10,187 nt of DNA from Candidatus Bipolaricaulota bacterium. Lineage in GTDB: Bacteria; Bipolaricaulota; Bipolaricaulia; UBA7950; UBA9294. The position numbers were made by a program, and so were the translations under genes. How positions within the stretch are numbered: the stretch's first letter is position 1; each line of letters begins with the position of its first letter. The DNA lies in the NCBI GenBank assembly GCA_030612175.1, contig JAUWOJ010000035.1, positions 1 through 10,187 of the forward strand, written 5' to 3'. The notes below the pieces were generated by a model. It was not told where the DNA came from and did no database searches. It worked only from the letters and a program-made list of their open reading frames with translations. Shown in pieces: positions 6,784-10,187 of this stretch.

Positions 6784-7896
6784 TTATCGCAGCTCAGATA
6801 CTAGCTCGCTGATCAGATTCAGCGCTGGCAGCAAACATTCCTTATCTACTCCGTAACCAATTCGAATATAGTGATCCAGTCCAAAAACGTCTCCTGGCAC
6901 AACTAGCACGCTCTTTTCCTGACAGAGTCTGGTGACAAGTTCAGTCGAATTGACCGGTAAGTTATAGTGGAGGAAAGCCATGGCGCCAGCCTTAGGAGGA
7001 ACAAGTCTGAACAGGTCGCCGTGTTCCCCGATCCACTTGCGCAGCAGGTGTAGGTTCTCATTAACAACATCCTGGCTGCGGTTTAGGATCTTCTCCCGCA
7101 TCTTTGGCTCTAGGGCAAGATATGCAAGATGGAAGCTTATCGTACTTGCGGTGATGGTTGAATAGTCATGGTATCCCCAAGCGGTTTCTACAAAATCCTT
7201 CGGTCCTGCAATCCAACCGATTCTCAAACCAGGCAACCCAAAAGCCTTTGACAGGCCGCTAATGACAAGAACTTTGTCATATCGTCCCCAGAAGGTTGGC
7301 GTTCGCTTCCGGTCCAGTTCTGCCCCTCGATAGACCTCATCGGAGAGAATCCATGCCCCTACTTCCTTAGCAAGACACACGATTTCAGTCATTGCATCTT
7401 CGGTTAATACCGCGCCGGTTGGGTTGTTGGGGTTGCAGACCGCAATCATCTTCGTATGGGAAGTAACAAGCTTCTTCAGCTGATCGAGGCTTGGGGCCCA
7501 AGCAAGGTCTTCACGGAGATGAAATGGTTTGACAGTTGCGCCAAAGGCATCCGCCAAACCGTAGATCTGTAAATAGTTTGGCACCATGTATACCAGGTCA
7601 TCCCCCCCGCCCAGGGTACTCCACGTCGCCAGGAAATTCGCTTCGGCAGACCCGCTAGTAACTAAGATGTTCTCTATATCGGCTCCAGGGTATAGGAGAC
7701 TGATCCTTTCCCTGAGAGGGGCGGGCCCGTTTGTTTGTGCGTAGCCCAGGCGTAAGGAGACAAGCTCTTCCGTACCTCCCTCACAAAGCAGATCCTTCAC
7801 AAGAAGTGGGTGAACCCCGCTTTCTGAGATATTATATTTCACTCGATGCTCCCATTTTGACTGCAGTCGTTCAAGTTGAAATGGCTCTATCTTCAC
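6784..7896 (-). CDS. Fold-type I aminotransferase (class I/II)
   Basis: A PLP-dependent aminotransferase of 370 aa, starting at GTG with AAGGAGG five bases upstream. N158 lies in CNPNNPTGAVL (154-164), D186 in SDEVYR, the Schiff-base lysine K217 in SGLSKAFGLPGLRIGW (213-228) with R225, and R345 in YIRIGYG (343-349) is the likely alpha-carboxylate arginine. The N-terminal YNISESGVHPL (21-31) is characteristic of a subgroup that includes capreomycidine synthase-like proteins, in which PLP enzymes also catalyse replacement or cyclisation. Simple transamination is therefore likely but not certain. It is the first gene of the aminotransferase/lyase/imine-reductase operon and has a candidate promoter about 160 bp upstream. 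It probably supplies or removes the amino group of the pathway substrate; the substrate is unknown. Confidence 0.9.
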   Translation of the reverse strand: MKIEPFQLERLQSKWEHRVKYNISESGVHPLLVKDLLCEGGTEELVSLRLGYAQTNGPAPLRERISLLYPGADIENILVTSGSAEANFLATWSTLGGGDDLVYMVPNYLQIYGLADAFGATVKPFHLREDLAWAPSLDQLKKLVTSHTKMIAVCNPNNPTGAVLTEDAMTEIVCLAKEVGAWILSDEVYRGAELDRKRTPTFWGRYDKVLVISGLSKAFGLPGLRIGWIAGPKDFVETAWGYHDYSTITASTISFHLAYLALEPKMREKILNRSQDVVNENLHLLRKWIGEHGDLFRLVPPKAGAMAFLHYNLPVNSTELVTRLCQEKSVLVVPGDVFGLDHYIRIGYGVDKECLLPALNLISELVSELR

Positions 7897-8116
7897 AGTT
7901 TCCTCCTTGCTCTCTTACATGTCTTCTCAGCCAAGAAACAATCCGCCCTAGGTTAATCATCAGCCTCCACTCTGGCCTGGGTGACTGTGCTCCTAGCCCG
8001 GGAAAGCTCAGTGCCGCACAGATCATGATCATCGCACCAAGAACCAATCGATACCTGGATGATAAGAGACACCAGTGAATTGTGCAATACGGGCATAAAG
8101 ACAATCCCTCCCCCAT
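7871..8116 (-). CDS. Possible small membrane protein (weak)
   Basis: An 81-codon frame that ends 26 bp inside the aminotransferase start. It carries a CPYC near the N-terminus (LCPYCTIHWC), a hydrophobic stretch YRLVLGAMIMICAALSFPGL and a basic segment WLRRHVREQG. This would fit a small metal-binding membrane protein coupled to the aminotransferase. Against this, its ATG has no SD and a candidate promoter for the operon lies inside it. More likely the frame is accidental or a decayed gene. The other open frame here (7953-8171) is no better. Confidence 0.2.
   Translation of the reverse strand: MGEGLSLCPYCTIHWCLLSSRYRLVLGAMIMICAALSFPGLGAQSPRPEWRLMINLGRIVSWLRRHVREQGGNCEDRAIST
8059..8087 (-). 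promoter_or_regulatory. Candidate promoter of the aminotransferase operon
   Basis: On the minus strand TTGCAC (8082-8087) and TATCAT (8059-8064) are 17 bp apart; the -10 matches consensus at five of six bases, the -35 only at TTG. It would give a leader of roughly 155 nt before the aminotransferase GTG. The leader contains the perfect 10-bp palindrome GATCATGATC (8021-8030), placed where a repressor could act; this role is inferred. The remaining gap to 8232 holds no recognisable gene or terminator. Confidence 0.4.
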
Positions 8117-8232
8117 GACAACAGCCAGTGATCAACCGTGTAGAGAAGACAAGGATCGAAAGCAACTTCATTTAGGCTACAATTGGGAGTAGTGTCTTAA
8201 GGAATATCGCCCTTTCCCCGAATTCAAAATGC

Positions 8233-9495
8233 CTACAACTTGTCGACATCAGGAACCGTTCCGTCGGCAAGCCGGAACAGTATCTCACCGGCGTGGGGAA
8301 CGACAAGGATTCCTTCACCCTCGCGGTTTTCGTATTCGGCTGGATCTATGGTAGACGGGTCGATGTAGCCAAGGTTAATCTCGCGGCAAAGATCCTCGGG
8401 GATCGCAGTAGCGAGAACAACCTCCATCCGATCATGTTCCACACCGTCACAATAGGTCCCGATTCCTTTAACGTGAGTCGAGTGGGCGAGGATGGCCCGC
8501 GGAACACGCTTGAACCTATTCCACTGCCCAAGGAAGTAATCGCGAGTGTGATAGCCCACTCGTCGGATCAGTTTGCCGTGTGTCACAGAGATCTCAGACA
8601 AGCTGGGAGCATAGATGATCACTCGCCCACCGTCTGCTACCACCGGTTCAAGCTTGTATGTGCACTTTCCCGCCGTCCACAACTCACAGTACATCGCCGG
8701 GGCCATGGAGAGCACAGTGTTGAACGGATGCTCAACCCAGATGATATTCTCCTTAGCCGAGAGGTCCGCTGCGGCTGACCAGGAATCATCGACATCGCCA
8801 ACAAAGAGACCAAGCAGATCGTTTCCACGCATGACAATGGAGATTCCCACCTGCGGTGTGGTGACCAGCGCCGCCGCGCGCTCGATCATCGCGCGCACCG
8901 GTGTCTCCTTTTGGCCGATCGTCTTGGGGCTAGTGACCAGCGCGCCCAACCAGTGTGAGTGATGCACTATCTCCGGGCCGGATACACCGGGAAAGAAGTA
9001 CTTGTGCCCAGCCGAGAAGCCGACTACCTCATGTGGGAAGACCGGGCCGAGGATGATCACCAAATCGTGTTCCAACACCGCCCGATTTATCGTCACCGGG
9101 ACTTCCTCGGATAAGAGCCCCCCCGAGATCTCTTCTATCTCCTGGCAGGTTATCGTCCCCACCTGGGAAAGCACGCCCGGATTATCCCACTCGTGTTGCA
9201 GAATATGGACGTTCCCGAGCTCACTCATCCGTGTACCAAGATGACGCCGAAGACTAGCATTAGATAGCGGCGGATGCGTCCCCAGTGCGATGAGAAAGGC
9301 AACCGTAGCGGCACGAGGGGCAAGGCGAGTGCTGATCGTTTCAAAGAAGGTCGGCATAGGAAGGGTGCGGGTGTTGTCCGGAATAATGACCAATACCTTT
9401 TTTCCAGCGACATCAATCTCTTCCAGTGCCTCCCCCAGGCGCGCCTCCACCTCTTGTTTCCCCATTGGGCGTCCAGGAGTGTAGGAAAGGATCAT
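8233..9495 (-). CDS. LarA-like (DUF2088) nickel-pincer racemase/epimerase homologue
   Basis: A protein of 420 aa from the ATG at 9495, which overlaps the 6PGDH stop by ATGA and has GGGAGG at good spacing; an ATG 12 bp further upstream is less well placed. LarA uses a nickel-pincer nucleotide to racemise or epimerise alpha-hydroxy acids by hydride transfer. Expected landmarks are present: PDNTRTLP (39-46, the D-x-TR motif), the GTHPP histidine H74, and FPHEVVGFSAGHKYFFPG (153-170), where H155 and K165 match the catalytic histidine and the lysine that holds the cofactor. The HHSH cluster at 178-181 supplies the second active-site histidine. Cofactor-making larB, larC and larE are not in the window. 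Coupling to 6PGDH suggests a sugar-acid substrate such as gluconate, not lactate (inference); LarA homologues acting on other hydroxy acids, including a gluconate epimerase, have been described. Confidence 0.87.
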   Translation of the reverse strand: MILSYTPGRPMGKQEVEARLGEALEEIDVAGKKVLVIIPDNTRTLPMPTFFETISTRLAPRAATVAFLIALGTHPPLSNASLRRHLGTRMSELGNVHILQHEWDNPGVLSQVGTITCQEIEEISGGLLSEEVPVTINRAVLEHDLVIILGPVFPHEVVGFSAGHKYFFPGVSGPEIVHHSHWLGALVTSPKTIGQKETPVRAMIERAAALVTTPQVGISIVMRGNDLLGLFVGDVDDSWSAAADLSAKENIIWVEHPFNTVLSMAPAMYCELWTAGKCTYKLEPVVADGGRVIIYAPSLSEISVTHGKLIRRVGYHTRDYFLGQWNRFKRVPRAILAHSTHVKGIGTYCDGVEHDRMEVVLATAIPEDLCREINLGYIDPSTIDPAEYENREGEGILVVPHAGEILFRLADGTVPDVDKL

Positions 9496-10187
9496 TCTTC
9501 CTCCCACTTGGTATGGAACACACCTTCCTTGTCGATTCGCTTGTATGTGTGAGCGCCAAAGAAGTCGCGCTGCGCCTGGATCATGTTCGCCGGAAGACGT
9601 GGGCTGCGGTATCCGTCCACGAAGTCTATGGCGGAGTCGATCGCCGGAATCGGAATTCCATATGCGTGAGCTTGCCCGAGGACACGGCGCAACCCAGCCT
9701 GCCCCTTCTCCCAGATCAGCTTGAACGGATCGGCAAGGAACAGGAGAGAAAGCTTTGGATCATCGCGAAACGCTTTTCCTATCCGGTCAAGGGATCTCGC
9801 CCGGATGATGCATCCCGCCATCCACACTCGCGCCACCTCTGCTAGATCGAGATTGTACCCTCGTTCTCGTGACGCGTCGTGTAACTGGCGGAACCCTTGT
9901 GCATAGGCAGAAAGGACTGTGATCTGAACAGCTTCCGATAGATCGCCTAGGAATTCTGCTCGATCCGCGGCAATCCTCCCCTCTGGTCCAGACAATACAT
10001 CCTCTGCCTGCACCCGCTCTTCCTTGAGCGCGGAGAGCACACGCGCAAAGACGGACATGGCGATCGTCGGAGTAGGTGAGCCGATGTCGAGCGCGGACTG
10101 AGTGGACCACTTGCCCGTCCCCTTCTGCGCCGCCTGATCAAGAATCATCTCCACAAGCGGATTTCCAGTCTCCGGATCGACGCGGCG
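9492..10187 (-). CDS. gnd: 6-phosphogluconate dehydrogenase, decarboxylating (C-terminal part)
   Basis: The last 231 residues of 6PGDH, which oxidatively decarboxylates 6-phosphogluconate to ribulose 5-phosphate in the cytoplasmic pentose phosphate pathway, making NAD(P)H. The start is beyond the right edge; the frame stays open to the window end (RRVDPETGNPLVEM), so the internal GTG at 10154 is not the start. The 6PGDH signature ILDQAAQKGTGKWSTQSALD is intact, and the tail IQAQRDFFGAHTYKRID carries the Arg and His that complete the partner subunit's active site. The sequence fits the long form of about 470 aa; the NAD(P)-binding half is not visible, so coenzyme choice cannot be judged. The stop is coupled to the LarA-like gene by ATGA. 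Confidence 0.95.
   Translation of the reverse strand, partial: RRVDPETGNPLVEMILDQAAQKGTGKWSTQSALDIGSPTPTIAMSVFARVLSALKEERVQAEDVLSGPEGRIAADRAEFLGDLSEAVQITVLSAYAQGFRQLHDASRERGYNLDLAEVARVWMAGCIIRARSLDRIGKAFRDDPKLSLLFLADPFKLIWEKGQAGLRRVLGQAHAYGIPIPAIDSAIDFVDGYRSPRLPANMIQAQRDFFGAHTYKRIDKEGVFHTKWEEE

Noticed and set aside
9426..9845. Plus-strand 139-codon frame opposite 6PGDH and LarA
   Set aside because: It is a shadow of two well-supported minus-strand genes and has no domain or SD.

Overview
This is a bacterial window. It has strong Shine-Dalgarno (SD) sequences, several ATGA stop/start overlaps and sigma-70-like promoters. The lineage cannot be fixed from sequence alone. Nearly everything recognisable lies on the minus strand; the exception is a Mut7-C family protein at 3828-4583. 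The left part around the IclR gene is clearly more AT-rich than the right part around the LarA-like and 6-phosphogluconate dehydrogenase (6PGDH) genes, so the window looks like an accessory mosaic and not one conserved operon.

Layout on the minus strand, from right to left in the direction of transcription. (1) The C-terminal half of a decarboxylating 6PGDH, cut by the window edge, overlaps by ATGA a LarA-like (DUF2088, nickel-pincer nucleotide) racemase/epimerase. This pair points to sugar-acid metabolism. (2) After about 340 bp holding a candidate promoter, a three-gene operon follows: a fold-type I aminotransferase, a short threonine dehydratase-like fold-type II lyase, and an ornithine cyclodeaminase/mu-crystallin family reductase. 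Each has a near-perfect SD. The lyase/reductase pair resembles EutB/EutC of ectoine breakdown and BhcB/BhcD of the beta-hydroxyaspartate cycle, where the lyase makes an unstable imine and the partner reduces it. (3) The plus-strand Mut7-C protein (ubiquitin-like domain, PIN-like RNase domain, zinc ribbon) converges on that operon. (4) A divergent intergenic region at 3537-3827 is filled with 9-10 bp tandem repeats and inverted repeats, one copy of which supplies a candidate -35 box. (5) A GT4-type glycosyltransferase is followed by two unrecognised small proteins: a MerR-like HTH plus coiled coil, and a two-helix membrane protein with a coiled coil. (6) About 640 bp without a convincing gene follow. 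(7) An IclR-family regulator, with a good promoter, is translationally coupled by ATGA overlap to a gene that leaves the window on the left.

No rRNA, tRNA, CRISPR array, complete insertion sequence or convincing rho-independent terminator was seen. The best candidates for undescribed biology are the aminotransferase/lyase/imine-reductase set with unknown substrate, the LarA homologue locked to 6PGDH, and the glycosyltransferase/HTH/membrane coiled-coil trio.
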